Assembly: GCA_947095585.1 (NCBI GenBank)
Contig: OX352762.1
Coordinates: 43,822,018 to 43,886,017 of the forward strand
Direction: 5' to 3'
Source: Nephrocerus scutellatus
Lineage: Eukaryota > Arthropoda > Insecta > Diptera > Pipunculidae
DNA: 64,000 nt
A model generated the notes under the pieces. That model did not search any database. It worked only from the letters and a program-made list of their open reading frames with translations, and was not told where the DNA came from. The translations under genes were made by a program, and so were the position numbers. Shown here one piece after another: positions 22,241 to 33,885 of this stretch (position 1 is its first letter; each line of letters begins with the position of its first letter).

Positions 22241-22605
22241 CCTCTATCCGATGTCATCCCTAAACTCTGAGCGTCCTGGTCTACGCCATCCCTCCAGCGT
22301 AGGCTTGGCCCGCCTCGCTGTCGTGTTCCATAAATCCTACCGCAAAGGACTTTTCGAGCAGGATCCTCTTCGCTCATGCGAGCTAGGTGTACTGCCCACC
22401 GGAGCCTACCGGGGCTCAACTTTCTTCACGATGTCGACATCGCGGTAACGCTCGTAGACCTCACCATTATAAAGTCTCCTCACATACGGGACCAACAATT
22501 CTCCGTAAGAGACCGCGGCTAAGAGGTCAGAATGCTTTTTGCTAAGCTCCCAAGTATCAAATCCATATGTAAGTACTGGTATGACCATTGTCTTATATAC
22601 CAGCA
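22241..22605 (-). mobile_element. LINE-C2 3' part, minus strand
   Basis: The minus-strand translation gives LLVYKTMVIPVLTYGFDTW, SYGELLVPYVRRLYNGEVYE, RLRWAVHLARMSEEDPARKV and GGPSLRWRDGVDQD, the usual C-terminal part of LINE-C ORF2. A frameshift lies near 22400. It continues on the other side of LINE-J1 at 27618; TATATACCAGCA (22594-22605) is duplicated there. Confidence 0.85.
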
Positions 22606-22947
22606 ATGGGGTTAATGCAGCCCGGGAAGACTGGGACTCCTCAGACTCCCCGGGAGCAGGCAACGATGAAGCGCATTACACAGCCACTCTCGCTGCAAGA
22701 CCGTTGAACGGGACAATAGTGCCCATCCGACAAGAGGTGACCCTGTCTAGCAGAATTCAACGGATCTAGAGGAGACAACCTCGATAAAAAATCCTCAATC
22801 CAAGGTGAGACACTTGCGCTGAGGGATGAATGGCCATGAGGATTTTGGTCGCTAGCACGGGACTCCGGATACCTGGTACCCTCCGGCTTAAAGTGACCTT
22901 ACCACAGCAAGAGGCTCTGCGGTGGTGGACCTTCCTTTCCTCACAAA

Positions 22948-23896
22948 ATGATACTTATGGATAGTACACAAAATAATTTAAATCTTGAGGGCGGTGCTCC
23001 TCCAAACGCGCCAATCTCAGAAGCCAAGGACCATTCAGGTCCTAACTCTGAGAACGATAACAACAACTACGACAGCACAGACTCGTCGACAATAACCGTG
23101 GACTTCGTCCCTGCACAAGGCTCCAACGTGCCAAAATGCTCGGACAACATGTCCACATCGACTACCTCTGACTTAAGAGAAGGACTGACAAGTCTAGACC
23201 TTGAGGACAGACAGAAAAAAGACTGCACTTAAGTGGGGCGGCAAGGAAGCAACTCACGTTCCTAAAACAATCGGGGCTCACCCACGACGAGGCATTAACT
23301 ATGTGCCAGAGCAAAATCAAAGACAGGAAGACTGACACGAAAATCAAACGTGTTCGATCCGACGACTCCAGCCCCAAAAACCTGCCAAAGCGAGACAAAC
23401 CTACGCACACCCCCACAAAAGTAACCGAAACACCCAGCACCACTGCAAATACAGGTTCGGGTCAAGGTGAAGAAAAAATGGCGGCAAGCGGATCTGGGAC
23501 AATGCCACGATACAGTGACGTCACGAAAGCCATCAGGTTGGCGATGTCAGACTGGAAACGGCACATATGTCACAAATTCAAGACTCCATTATGGACGCAG
23601 TAGCTGAGCTTCCACTCGATGGCATAAGCCCTAACTTCCTGGGCTGCAGACCAAAGAATGGGTGGCTATCAGTGAATTGCGTAGCTGAAGACACGGCAAC
23701 ATGGCTCACCAAGACTACCCCAAGTCTAATACCATGGCCAAATGCCAGCCTAAAGATTTTTGGAGAGGAAGAAATACCACGTAATCAAATTTTTTACGTG
23801 TATCTTTCTCACAGCAGAAACGAACCGAATGAAAAAATGAATGAAATCAAGTCTCTCAGGAAGAACAAGGCATCACCCAACAACAACTACTACTAA
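22948..23896 (+). pseudogene. LINE-J1 ORF1, frameshifted
   Basis: Starts at ATG 22948 as in LINE-J3 but has one A fewer in an A-run near 23213 and lacks 22 bases near 23545, giving three overlapping frames (22948-23232, 23301-23603, 23567-23896). The last frame contains ISPNFLGCRPKNGWLSVNC of the DUF4780-like domain. The J3 copy is intact. Confidence 0.85.
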
Positions 23897-24030
23897 AAAT
23901 ACTACCAAACCAGACTAGGCTAAACGGTCCAAAAAACATGGCCTAGCAGCAGCAAGATCGACAAAGTCTACCGAGACCACGACAACACAGGGCTCTCAAG
24001 ATAAGCCGGTTAGCCCTAAAAATACCCAAA

Positions 24031-27000
24031 ATGCTGAAGTGCGTGCAGATAAATCTGCATAAATCCAAGGCAGCAACTGCCAACCTATGCCTGCTCTTTG
24101 CAGCCAAAAACTGCGACATAGCTGTCATCCAAGAGCCATGGACCAAATACGACAAAATTCTGGAAATACCAAACAATATAGGTAAGTTGATTTACAGCAA
24201 AGGGAACGAAAGACATTTACTCTCTAAATCAATTTATTTCCAGAGACCAAGTCGCGATCTCCCTAGAGACGCCCATCAACACCGGAAGCAAGAGCACCAT
24301 CAATTTTGCCGCTGCCTACTTCCCGGGAGAAGAAGAAGAGCCCCCTCCGGAAATAACACAGAGCTTTGCAGAATACTGCATAGCTCACAGACAGAGATTC
24401 GTGATCGGATGCGATGCAAATTCTCACCACACAGTCTGGGGAAGCACCGACACAAACACAAGAGTTGAGCAACTGCTAAACTATTGCTTAACAAAAAATA
24501 TTATTATAAATAATGTGAGGAATGATGCAACCTTCATAAACGCCATCAGGAGAGAGGTACTGGACCTTACCCTGTCAGACGCAGGAACGGCCAGCACGAT
24601 CCAAAACTGGCACGTAATGAAAGAGGCATCATTCTGCGATCACATGTATATCAATTTTAATATCGAAACACCCCACAGGGTTCAATCTCTAATAAGAACC
24701 CCTAAACACACTAACTGGCAAGTCTTTCAAGACACACTCAAAGCTAACCTAACAGGCTTCAGTAACCCAATTAGAACAATTGCAGAATTAGATAGCACTG
24801 CAAACGACCTTACTGAGGCAATCATGAATGCCTACCATACAAGCTGCCCCGCAGTACGAGTCAGAGGAACGAGAGATGTTCCATGGTGGAACCACGATCT
24901 CGAGGCCAAAAGAAGAGAGGTCAGAAAACTTTTCAACAACTTACTTACTAGATATTACGCTGCACTAAGAAACAGCAAAAGGAACAGTTGGAGAGAATTT
25001 TGCGAAAGTATTGACAAACTACCAACAGCATGTCGACTACACAAAGCTCTCTCTCTCAACCATAAAAATCCACTCAGATCAATCAAAAAACCAAACGGTG
25101 AATTGACATCCAACAGACTAGAAACTCTTGACTTCCTAATAAAAAGTCATTTCCCCAACTGCCGAATACTAGGCAACCAAGAAGAAAACGAGGACATTAA
25201 CACAAACCTTTACCTTACCCCCGCGGAAGCTTACAGACGCTCAAACAAAATCTTAACCACTGAAAGAATTCGATGGGCAGTAAATTCCTTCGGCCCCTAC
25301 AAATCCCAAGGAGGAGACGGAATATACCCGATACTCCTACAACGCAGTTTGCACCTATTAGAATCTCTACTCGTAAAACTCTATAAATCCAGCTATAGCC
25401 TCGAATATGTACCAAAGTGCTGGAGAGATGTACGAGTGATTTTCTTACCAAAGGTAGGTAAGAAATCCCCCGAGGATACAAGGTCATACAGGCCTATCAG
25501 CCTTACATCATTTATTCTGAAATCCATGGAAAAAATCTTAGGTCAGTACATTAGATCTAATATACTCCAATCAAATCCACTTAACCCCAGCCAACACGCA
25601 TATCAAGCTGGGAAATCAACAGAAACAGCACTCCACGAGCTGACCACTGAAATCGAAGATACACTCCGAAGCAAAGAGATGTTACTATGCGCCTTCATCG
25701 ACATCCAAGGCGCTTTCGACAACACTAACTTCGAAGTAATTCAAGCACAAGCTAGAACAAGGAGAATAGCTTCCTCTATCATAGGTTGGGTCATGTGCAT
25801 GCTAAGGGGTATGAAAATTCGGGCCTCATTTGGTGACGAAACCATCACAATAGCAGCAACAAGAGGCTGCCCACAAGGAGGTGTTCTATCACCACTCTTG
25901 TGGCTACTGGTGATGGATCAGTTGCTAGACAGGCTTAAGAACAATCTTATCACAAATATTGGCTATGCGGATGATCTAGCCCTATTGGTTTGAGGCAAAT
26001 TCGAAAGCACGATAACAGAGCGCATGCAATTAGCTCTCAAAATAGTAAACGAATGGTGCCGGGAGGTAGACCTAAGTGTCAACCCAGATAAAATCGTATG
26101 CACCGTTTTCACAAAAAGAAGGAGAACAACTCTTCCCGTCCTAAGATTCCAAGGCAAAATACTCCAAATAATGCCGGAAGCAAAATGGAACTCCCACATA
26201 TCATACATCACCAACAAAGCTAAAAAAGCTTACTTCACTTGCCAACGCATGTTCAGCAAAACGTGGGGAGCAAACCCGCAAGTTACTCTATGGCTATACC
26301 AAGCATTATCAGGCCTAGGCTCACTTACGCAGCCCTGATATGGTGGCCAAAAACAGAGCAGTGGAAAACACGCTCAAAACTCAGTAAAATTCAAAGATTA
26401 ATATGTCTAATGCAACAGGAGCCATCAAGACTTGCCCAACAGCAGCACTAGAAAAAATACTAGGACTCACACCTCTTCACTTACACATCAAAAGTGAAGC
26501 GGGAGCAAGAGCCATCTCACTCAAGGTAACCAACCAACTCAAAGTCAATAGACCAGGACATACAAGCATCATCACAAAAATCAATTTGGGAAGCGAATTC
26601 GTCCTCCAATCAGACTCAATGATAGAAACAACTAATTTCCAAAGGAACTTTTCAGTAAAAGTACCGGACCGTAATCAAGTTGAAAATATCATAAATAACC
26701 TCCCCAATCATGCATCTATCTGGTACACAGATGGATCCAAAACTAACTCAGGAACAGGGACAGGGGTATTCGGACCCAGACTTAAATTACGAATACCCCT
26801 AAGAAAATCCCCAACCGTTTTCCAGGCAGAAACAACAGCATTAGAAGCCTGCACACTAGAATGTATAAAGAGAAATTATAGAAGAACCGAGATCTATATG
26901 ATCTCCGATAGTCACGCCGCTTTGCTGGCGCTAAAAGGCCCGGTTTTCAATTCAAAAACAACGTGGAGCTGCTACTGCCACCTAAACAAACTGGCAAAAA

Positions 27001-27412
27001 CCAACAAGGTCAACCTGATGTGGTCCCCAGGCCATTCAGGCATTCATGGGAACGAGACAGCAGACCTCTGCGCAATAGCAGGCGCGGAAGAGACCTTCAC
27101 TGGCCCCGAGCCAAGCATTGCCTTCAGCAAGAGCCACCTCAAAAATAAGATAAAAGAGTGGGCAAACAACGCCATCGAGGCTGAATGGGAATCATCAACT
27201 ACGATGAAACAAACCAAAAAGCTTCTCAAATACAACATTAAAAATATAAACAAAGCAATCAAGCTAAACCGACAAACACTGAGATCCCTTGTCTGGTACA
27301 TGACAGAAAATGGTCCATTTAACTTAACAAAAATGGGAAAATCTCAGACAGATCGCTGCCGCTTTTGCGGCGAGGCAGAGGAAAGGCCAGAACACCTACT
27401 ATTTATATGAAA
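24031..27412 (+). pseudogene. LINE-J1 ORF2: endonuclease, RT, RNase H
   Basis: Starts MLKCVQINLHKSKAATANLC with IQEPW (catalytic Glu). A 35-base deletion near 24211 breaks the endonuclease. The frame 24401-25993 (530 aa) carries GCDANSHHTVWGS, EVLDLTLSD, then RT motifs FIDIQGAFDN, GCPQGGVLSPLLW and YADDLALL, and stops at TGA 25991. 26024-26338 continues RT but lacks the 33-base YLGVVFD box near 26187. 26403-27410 is RNase H (WYTDGSKTN, FQAETTALEAC, ISDSHAALLAL, WSPGHSGIHGNETADLC) and ends CRFCGEAEERPEHLLFI before TGA, losing the last Cys of the zinc knuckle. The stop, the 33-base loss and the frameshift at 26405 are shared with J2 and J3. Confidence 0.87.
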
Positions 27413-27605
27413 AAAGACTTCGATACCTCAAGGCTCATACAGTTCTATGGCAGAATGCCAGACCTATCGACCTGGCGGATATATTGGTATTTATAAAAGG
27501 ACTAGGCCACCACATAATGTGGTAGACATCTGGGACGCACAATAGACCTTAAGGTCGCAGTGCACAAGGCTTCTCAGCCCACCAACAATAACATAACATA
27601 ACATA

Positions 27606-27760
27606 TATATACCAGCAGCTTGGATGTTATGGTTAAATTCCTGGATTTGAAGAGTCATGACAGACTATAGTAGGCTTTATTGGCTTTAAGCAACCGTGCG
27701 CATATTTCTGGTTCCAAGCTGTTATCGGCTGCTACAGGTGACCCGAGATAGTTAAAGGAT
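27606..27760 (-). mobile_element. LINE-C2 segment between J1 and J2, minus strand
   Basis: Minus-strand sequence of LINE-C ORF2 (PVAADNSLEPEICARL and LKANKAYYSLS), continuing the element into which J1 was inserted. It ends at GTTAAAGGAT, the right edge of the tandem-duplicated unit; J2 begins after four extra bases. Confidence 0.85.
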
Positions 27761-27764
27761 AGGC

Positions 27765-30704
27765 ATCATGAATGCCTACCATACAAGCTGCCCCGCAGTA
27801 CGAGTCAGAGGAACGAGAGATGTTCCATGGTGGAACCACGATCTCGAGGCCAAAAGAAGAGAGGTCAGAAAACTTTTCAACAACTTACTTACTAGATATT
27901 ACGCTGCACTAAGAAACAGCAAAAGGAACAGTTGGAGAGAATTTTGCGAAAGTATTGACAAACTACCAACAGCATGTCGACTACACAAAGCTCTCTCTCT
28001 CAACCATAAAAATCCACTCAGATCAATCAAAAAACCAAACGGTGAATTGACATCCAACAGACTAGAAACTCTTGACTTCCTAATAAAAAGTCATTTCCCC
28101 AACTGCCGAATACTAGGCAACCAAGAAGAAAACGAGGACATTAACACAAACCTTTACCTTACCCCCGCGGAAGCTTACAGACGCTCAAACAAAATCTTAA
28201 CCACTGAAAGAATTCGATGGGCAGTAAATTCCTTCGGCCCCTACAAATCCCAAGGAGGAGACGGAATATACCCGATACTCCTACAACGCAGTTTGCACCT
28301 ATTAGAATCTCTACTCGTAAAACTCTATAAATCCAGCTATAGCCTCGAATATGTACCAAAGTGCTGGAGAGATGTACGAGTGATTTTCTTACCAAAGGTA
28401 GGTAAGAAATCCCCCGAGGATACAAGGTCATACAGGCCTATCAGCCTTACATCATTTATTCTGAAATCCATGGAAAAAATCTTAGGTCAGTACATTAGAT
28501 CTAATATACTCCAATCAAATCCACTTAACCCCAGCCAACACGCATATCAAGCTGGGAAATCAACAGAAACAGCACTCCACGAGCTGACCACTGAAATCGA
28601 AGATACACTCCGAAGCAAAGAGATGTTACTATGCGCCTTCATCGACATCCAAGGCGCTTTCGACAACACTAACTTCGAAGTAATTCAAGCACAAGCTAGA
28701 ACAAGGAGAATAGCTTCCTCTATCATAGGTTGGGTCATGTGCATGCTAAGGGGTATGAAAATTCGGGCCTCATTTGGTGACGAAACCATCACAATAGCAG
28801 CAACAAGAGGCTGCCCACAAGGAGGTGTTCTATCACCACTCTTGTGGCTACTGGTGATGGATCAGTTGCTAGACAGGCTTAAGAACAATCTTATCACAAA
28901 TATTGGCTATGCGGATGATCTAGCCCTATTGGTTTGAGGCAAATTCGAAAGCACGATAACAGAGCGCATGCAATTAGCTCTCAAAATAGTAAACGAATGG
29001 TGCCGGGAGGTAGACCTAAGTGTCAACCCAGATAAAATCGTATGCACCGTTTTCACAAAAAGAAGGAGAACAACTCTTCCCGTCCTAAGATTCCAAGGCA
29101 AAATACTCCAAATAATGCCGGAAGCAAAATGGAACTCCCACATATCATACATCACCAACAAAGCTAAAAAAGCTTACTTCACTTGCCAACGCATGTTCAG
29201 CAAAACGTGGGGAGCAAACCCGCAAGTTACTCTATGGCTATACCAAGCATTATCAGGCCTAGGCTCACTTACGCAGCCCTGATATGGTGGCCAAAAACAG
29301 AGCAGTGGAAAACACGCTCAAAACTCAGTAAAATTCAAAGATTAATATGTCTAATGCAACAGGAGCCATCAAGACTTGCCCAACAGCAGCACTAGAAAAA
29401 ATACTAGGACTCACACCTCTTCACTTACACATCAAAAGTGAAGCGGGAGCAAGAGCCATCTCACTCAAGGTAACCAACCAACTCAAAGTCAATAGACTAG
29501 GACATACAAGCATCATCACAAAAATCAATTTGGGAAGCGAATTCGTCCTCCAATCAGACTCAATGATAGAAACAACTAATTTCCAAAGGAACTTTTCAGT
29601 AAAAGTACCGGACCGTAATCAAGTTGAAAATATCATAAATAACCTCCCCAATCATGCATCTATCTGGTACACAGATGGATCCAAAACTAACTCAGGAACA
29701 GGGACAGGGGTATTCGGACCCAGACTTAAATTACGAATACCCCTAAGAAAATCCCCAACCGTTTTCCAGGCAGAAACAACAGCATTAGAAGCCTGCACAC
29801 TAGAATGTATAAAGAGAAATTATAGAAGAACCGAGATCTATATGATCTCCGATAGTCACGCCGCTTTGCTGGCGCTAAAAGGCCCGGTTTTCAATTCAAA
29901 AACAACGTGGAGCTGCTACTGCCACCTAAACAAACTGGCAAAAACCAACAAGGTCAACCTGATGTGGTCCCCAGGCCATTCAGGCATTCATGGGAACGAG
30001 ACAGCAGACCTCTGCGCAATAGCAGGCGCGGAAGAGACCTTCACTGGCCCCGAGCCAAGCATTGCCTTCAGCAAGAGCCACCTCAAAAATAAGATAAAAG
30101 AGTGGGCAAACAACGCCATCGAGGCTGAATGGGAATCATCAACTACGATGAAACAAACCAAAAAGCTTCTCAAATACAACATTAAAAATATCAACAAAGC
30201 AATCAAGCTAAACCGACAAACACTGAGATCCCTTGTCTGGTACATGACAGAAAATGGTCCATTTAACTTAACAAAAATGGGAAAATCTCAGACAGATCGC
30301 TGCCGCTTTTGCGGCGAGGCAGAGGAAAGGCCAGAACACCTACTATTTATATGAAAAAAGACTTCGATACCTCAAGGCTCATACAGTTCTATGGCAGAAT
30401 GCCAGACCTATCGACCTGGCGGATATATTGGTATTTATAAAAGGACTATGCCACCACATAATGTGGTAGACATCTGGGACGCACAATAGACCTTAAGGTC
30501 GCAGTGCACAAGGCTTCTCAGCCCACCAACAATAACATAACATAACATATATATACCAGCAGCTTGGATGTTATGGTTAAATTCCTGGATTTGAAGAGTC
30601 ATGACAGACTATAGTAGGCTTTATTGGCTTTAAGCAACCGTGCGCATATTTCTGGTTCCAAGCTGTTATCGGCTGCTACAGGTGACCCGAGATAGTTAAA
30701 GGAT
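27765..30704 (+). mobile_element. LINE-J2: tandem duplicate of J1 3' part plus flank
   Basis: Base-for-base copy of 24821-27760 at a constant offset of 2944. I noticed only three differences (at about 26554, 27249 and 27505 of the first copy). It includes RT (27768-28937, 389 aa, stopping at the same TGA), the later RT frames, RNase H (29347-30354, 335 aa), the AACAT tail, the 12-bp target duplication (30550-30561) and 143 bp of LINE-C flank. Because the flank is duplicated too, it arose by DNA duplication (or assembly duplication), not by a second retrotransposition. Confidence 0.9.
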
Positions 30705-31240
30705 TGCACTTCTTCAAATTCGCGCTCCACTATTTGAATTGAGGGACCAATGTTGGATATTCTACCCGCAGACGTAGCCACCATGTAGTTTGTTTTGCTC
30801 TCATTAATGTACAGCCCCAAATTTCGTGCCGCCGGCTCGATCTGGATTAAAGCTTCCTGTATGGCTCTTCGGTTTTTACCAACGATGTCAATATCGTCTG
30901 CGTAAGCCAGTATCTAAATGGACTTATAGAGAATTGTTCCTCTCGCCGTTACGTCAGAGTCTCGGATTACTTTATCCAACGCCAGATTGAAGAGAATGCA
31001 GGCCAGTCCACCCCCTTGTCGGAGCCCGGAGATGTTAAATGGGCTTGATAGTGATCCGGATATTTTTACTTGGCTTTCAACATTGGTCATGGCTCATGGT
31101 CAACGGACATAGTCGTGTCAGTTTATTTGGAATGCCGAATTCTCTCATGGCTTTATAAAGTTCTACTCTGGCTATGCTATAATAGAAGGCTATAAAGTCT
31201 ATAAAAAGATGGTGTAGTGAGTTTTGAAACTCTAGACATC
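30550..31240 (-). mobile_element. LINE-C2 ORF2 middle part, minus strand
   Basis: On the minus strand this gives GLRQGGGLACILFNLALDKV-like sequence in broken frames, AYADDIDIVG (RT catalytic YADD, near 30905), NLGLYINESKTNYMVATSAG and FNYLGSPVAADNSLEPEI (frame 30820-30599). A stop precedes the YADD box near 30915. At about 31240 (TTTTGAAACTCTAGA) LINE-C similarity ends and unrelated sequence follows, whereas the C3 copy goes on to 38945. Bases 30550-30704 belong to the duplicated unit. Confidence 0.83.
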
Positions 31241-32090
31241 GAATGTCAAAACCAGCCAAAACCAGCCAAACAGCAGGTTTTCATAATTCCAAAGAAGGAA
31301 TTCGACTGTGCAATTGTTGTTGTTCCTCGGCAAATTAAATTAGTAAATGTTGTTCAAAATAATTTTTTAGTTTTCTTTTTTGTACACTGCCAGATTTACA
31401 ACAACAGTATTAATAGCAAATTATTCAGCGAGCGCAAAATATTAAAATCGGGTGAATGCCTGTAATTAAATGCTTTTGGGGTTTTCCTGTTTTTATTCAT
31501 AAATTGACTATTTTTGACATCTTCTTTACTTTTTGTTACTTTTTAAAAAATTAGCCTAAATACTTCTTATTCTTTCCGAATCATTAAAACAAACGAGTCC
31601 GATTGGAAGCTTGTCGATAAAATAAATTAAAAAGTAGTAACAACAACAACAATATTCGACCTTTCTATTAATAGCAAATTATTCACTAAAAAGTTCATCC
31701 AGGTTTTTTTCATTCATAAATTGACATTTGACTGCAATTACGAAATTTCGGGATTTACCTGTTTTCAGTATATCACTAAAAAGGTCATCCAGGCAGTCTT
31801 TAGTTGACTTTTTTACTTCCGTAATTAGTTTTTTAGTAATAACCGCAGTCGGTAATTTGTTAATAAAAATAAACAAAACAGACAAAATCGTCTGCAGACG
31901 ATCTACCATTTTCAGCAAGTGTTTAACACACCAAACACATAGAACGATTTATTTGCAATAAATTATAAATTCCAGTTTGGTTGAAGTATCTATTTTGACC
32001 ACCTAAACAGAAAATAAATTTTTTTTTGTGCATACAAAAAACAAGGATTGCAAAAAAAAAATTTTCGCCCGAGATCATAAAGATTTATGA
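31241..32090. other. Unassigned AT-rich stretch with short internal repeats
   Basis: No gene recognised. 31245-31345 resembles the interior of the inverted repeat at 20464. Two short phrases recur: TATTAATAGCAAATTATTCA (31409 and 31664) and CACTAAAAAGTTCATCCAGG (31684, and near 31764 with one change). Confidence 0.5.
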
Positions 32091-32184
32091 TTCTGCTTAT
32101 AACAAAACTATACAACCGATCGAAATAAAAATTACGGAGATATTTAAAATGGGCTATAATCTGCATATACAATTATATCATCAT
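32091..32184 (+). repeat. BEL-A tail and start of module M
   Basis: Matches 13390-13475: CAACCGATCGAAATAAAAAT, TTACGGAGATATTTAAAATG, CTGCATATACAATTATAT. The module is then interrupted by minus-strand LINE-C3 and appears to continue at 38946. Confidence 0.7.
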
Positions 32185-32437
32185 CATATTTGGCTCTACA
32201 ACCAGTGTCAAGTCCTGGCCTCCCGCACAAAGTATCTTCACCAGTCCCGATTTCGAGCCGATGTCATCCCTAAACTCTTAGCGTCCTGGTCTACGCCATC
32301 CCTCCAGCGTAGGCTTGGCCCGCCTCGCAATTCTCCGTAAGAGACCGCGGCTAAGAGGTCAGAATGCTTTTTGCTAAGCTCCCAAGTATCAAATCCATAT
32401 GTAAGTACTGGTATGACCATTGTCTTATATACCAGCA
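32185..32437 (-). mobile_element. LINE-C3 3' end, minus strand
   Basis: Same sequence as 22241-22605 but with about 145 bp deleted (SYGEL joins directly to RGGPSLRWRDGV). Unlike C2 it keeps the true 3' end: the coding part ends GMTSARNRDW, followed on the minus strand by untranslated sequence and a GATGAT-type tail at 32179-32190. TATATACCAGCA (32426-32437) is duplicated at 37543. Confidence 0.85.
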
Positions 32438-32779
32438 ATGGGGTTAATGCAACCCGGGAAGACTGGGATTCCTCAGACTCCCCGGGAGCAGGCAACGATG
32501 AAGCGCATTACACAGCCACTCTCGCTGCAAGACCGTTGAACGGGACAATAGTGCCCATCCGACAAGAGGTGACCCTGTCTAGCAGAATTCAACGGATCTA
32601 GAGGAGACAACCTCGATAAAAAATCCTCAATCCAAGGTGAGACACTTGCGCTGAGGGATGAATGGCCATGAGGATTTTGGTCGCTAGCACGGGACTCCGG
32701 ATACCTGGTACCCTCCGTCTTAAAGTGACCTTACCACAGCAAGAGGCTCTGCGGTGGTGGACCTTCCTTTCCTCACAAA

Positions 32780-33751
32780 ATGATACTTATGGATAGTACA
32801 CAAAATAATTTAAATCTTGAGGGCGGTGCTCCTCCAAACGCGCCAATCTCAGAAGCCAAGGACCATTCAGGTCCTAACTCTGAGAACGATAACAACAACT
32901 ACGACAGCACAGACTCGTCGACAATAACCGTGGACTACGTCCCTGCACAAGGCTCCAACGTGCCAAAATGCTCGGACAACATGTCCACATCGACTACCTC
33001 TGACTTAAGAGAAGGACTGACAAGTCTAGACCTTGAGAACAGACAGAAAAAAAGACTGCACTTAAGTGGGGCGGCGAGGAAGCAACTCACGTTCCTAAAA
33101 CAATCGGGGCTCACCCACGACGAGGCATTAACTATGTGCCAGACCAAAATCAAAGACAGGAAGACTGACACGAAAATCAAACGTGTTCTATCCGACGACT
33201 CCAGCCCCAAAAACCCGCCAAAGCGAGACAAACCTACGCACACCCCCACAAAAGTAACCGAAACACCCAGCACCACTGCAAATACAGGTTCGGGTCAAGG
33301 TGAAGAAAAAATGGCGGCAAGCGGATCTGGGACAACGCCACGATACAGTGACGTCACGAAAGCCATCAGGTTGGCGATTACCGACCAAGGCTTTCCTGAT
33401 GTCAGACTGGAAACGGCACAGATGTCACAAATTCAAGACTCCATTATGGACGCAGTAGCTGAGCTTCCACTCGATGGCATAAGCCCTAACTTCCTGGGCT
33501 GCAGACCAAAGAATGGGTGGCTATCAGTGAATTGCGTAGCTGAAGACACGGCAACATGGCTCACCAAGACTACCCCAAGTCTAATACCATGGCCAAATGC
33601 CAGCCTAAAGATTTTTGGAGAGGAAGAAATACCACGTAATCAAATTTTTTACGTGTATCTTTCTCACAGCAGAAACGAACCGAATGAAAAAATGAATGAA
33701 ATCAAGTCTCTCAGGAAGAACAAGGCATCACCCAACAACAACTACTACTAA
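32780..33751 (+). CDS. LINE-J3 ORF1 protein (323 aa, DUF4780-like)
   Basis: The only uninterrupted ORF1 here. Residues 1-95 are acidic and Ser/Thr/Asn-rich; residues about 95-130 are basic (RQKKRLHLSGAARKQLTFL, then LTHDEALTMCQTKIKDRK); residues 135-185 form a Lys/Pro/Thr-rich linker; from about 188 to the end is a DUF4780-like domain (SPNFLGCRPKNGWLSVNC, ATWLTKTTPSLIPWPNA). No CCHC zinc knuckle is seen. ORF1 proteins of such LINEs bind the element RNA in the ribonucleoprotein; that role is family knowledge, not shown here. ATG 32780 lies about 340 bp from the element start. The C-terminus (SPNNNYY) may be truncated by a frameshift, since an alternative frame continues as QEEQGITQQQLLLKILPNQT. 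Confidence 0.8.
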   Translation: MILMDSTQNNLNLEGGAPPNAPISEAKDHSGPNSENDNNNYDSTDSSTITVDYVPAQGSNVPKCSDNMSTSTTSDLREGLTSLDLENRQKKRLHLSGAARKQLTFLKQSGLTHDEALTMCQTKIKDRKTDTKIKRVLSDDSSPKNPPKRDKPTHTPTKVTETPSTTANTGSGQGEEKMAASGSGTTPRYSDVTKAIRLAITDQGFPDVRLETAQMSQIQDSIMDAVAELPLDGISPNFLGCRPKNGWLSVNCVAEDTATWLTKTTPSLIPWPNASLKIFGEEEIPRNQIFYVYLSHSRNEPNEKMNEIKSLRKNKASPNNNYY

Positions 33752-33885
33752 AAATACTACCAAACCAGACTAGGCTAAACGGTCCAAAAAACATGGCCTA
33801 GCAGCAGCAACACCGACAAAGTCTACCGAGACCACGACAACACAGGGCTCTCAAGATAAGCCGGTTAGCCCTAAAAATACCCAAA

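Larger units (their letters stand above)
22606..27605 (+). mobile_element. LINE-J1: full-length but dead LOA-like LINE
   Basis: Begins ATGGGGTTAATGCAG right after TATATACCAGCA and ends in ACAATAACATAACATAACAT followed by the same 12-mer (27606-27617), a target-site duplication of a full-length insertion into LINE-C2. It contains an about 340-bp 5' leader, ORF1 and ORF2 (endonuclease, RT, RNase H, C-terminal zinc knuckle) on the plus strand. The combination of an APE endonuclease, an RNase H domain and the RT motif GVLSPLLWLLVMDQLL fits LOA-like elements of the I group. Confidence 0.88.

Noticed and set aside
23162..23443. 93-aa minus-strand frame, repeated at 32935-33276
   Set aside because: Antisense shadow of LINE-J ORF1; Phe/Val-rich composition comes from reading Lys/Asp codons backwards.
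25215..25487. 90-aa minus-strand frame repeated at 28159 and 35160
   Set aside because: It is the antisense shadow of the LINE-J RT and recurs only because the LINE is duplicated.
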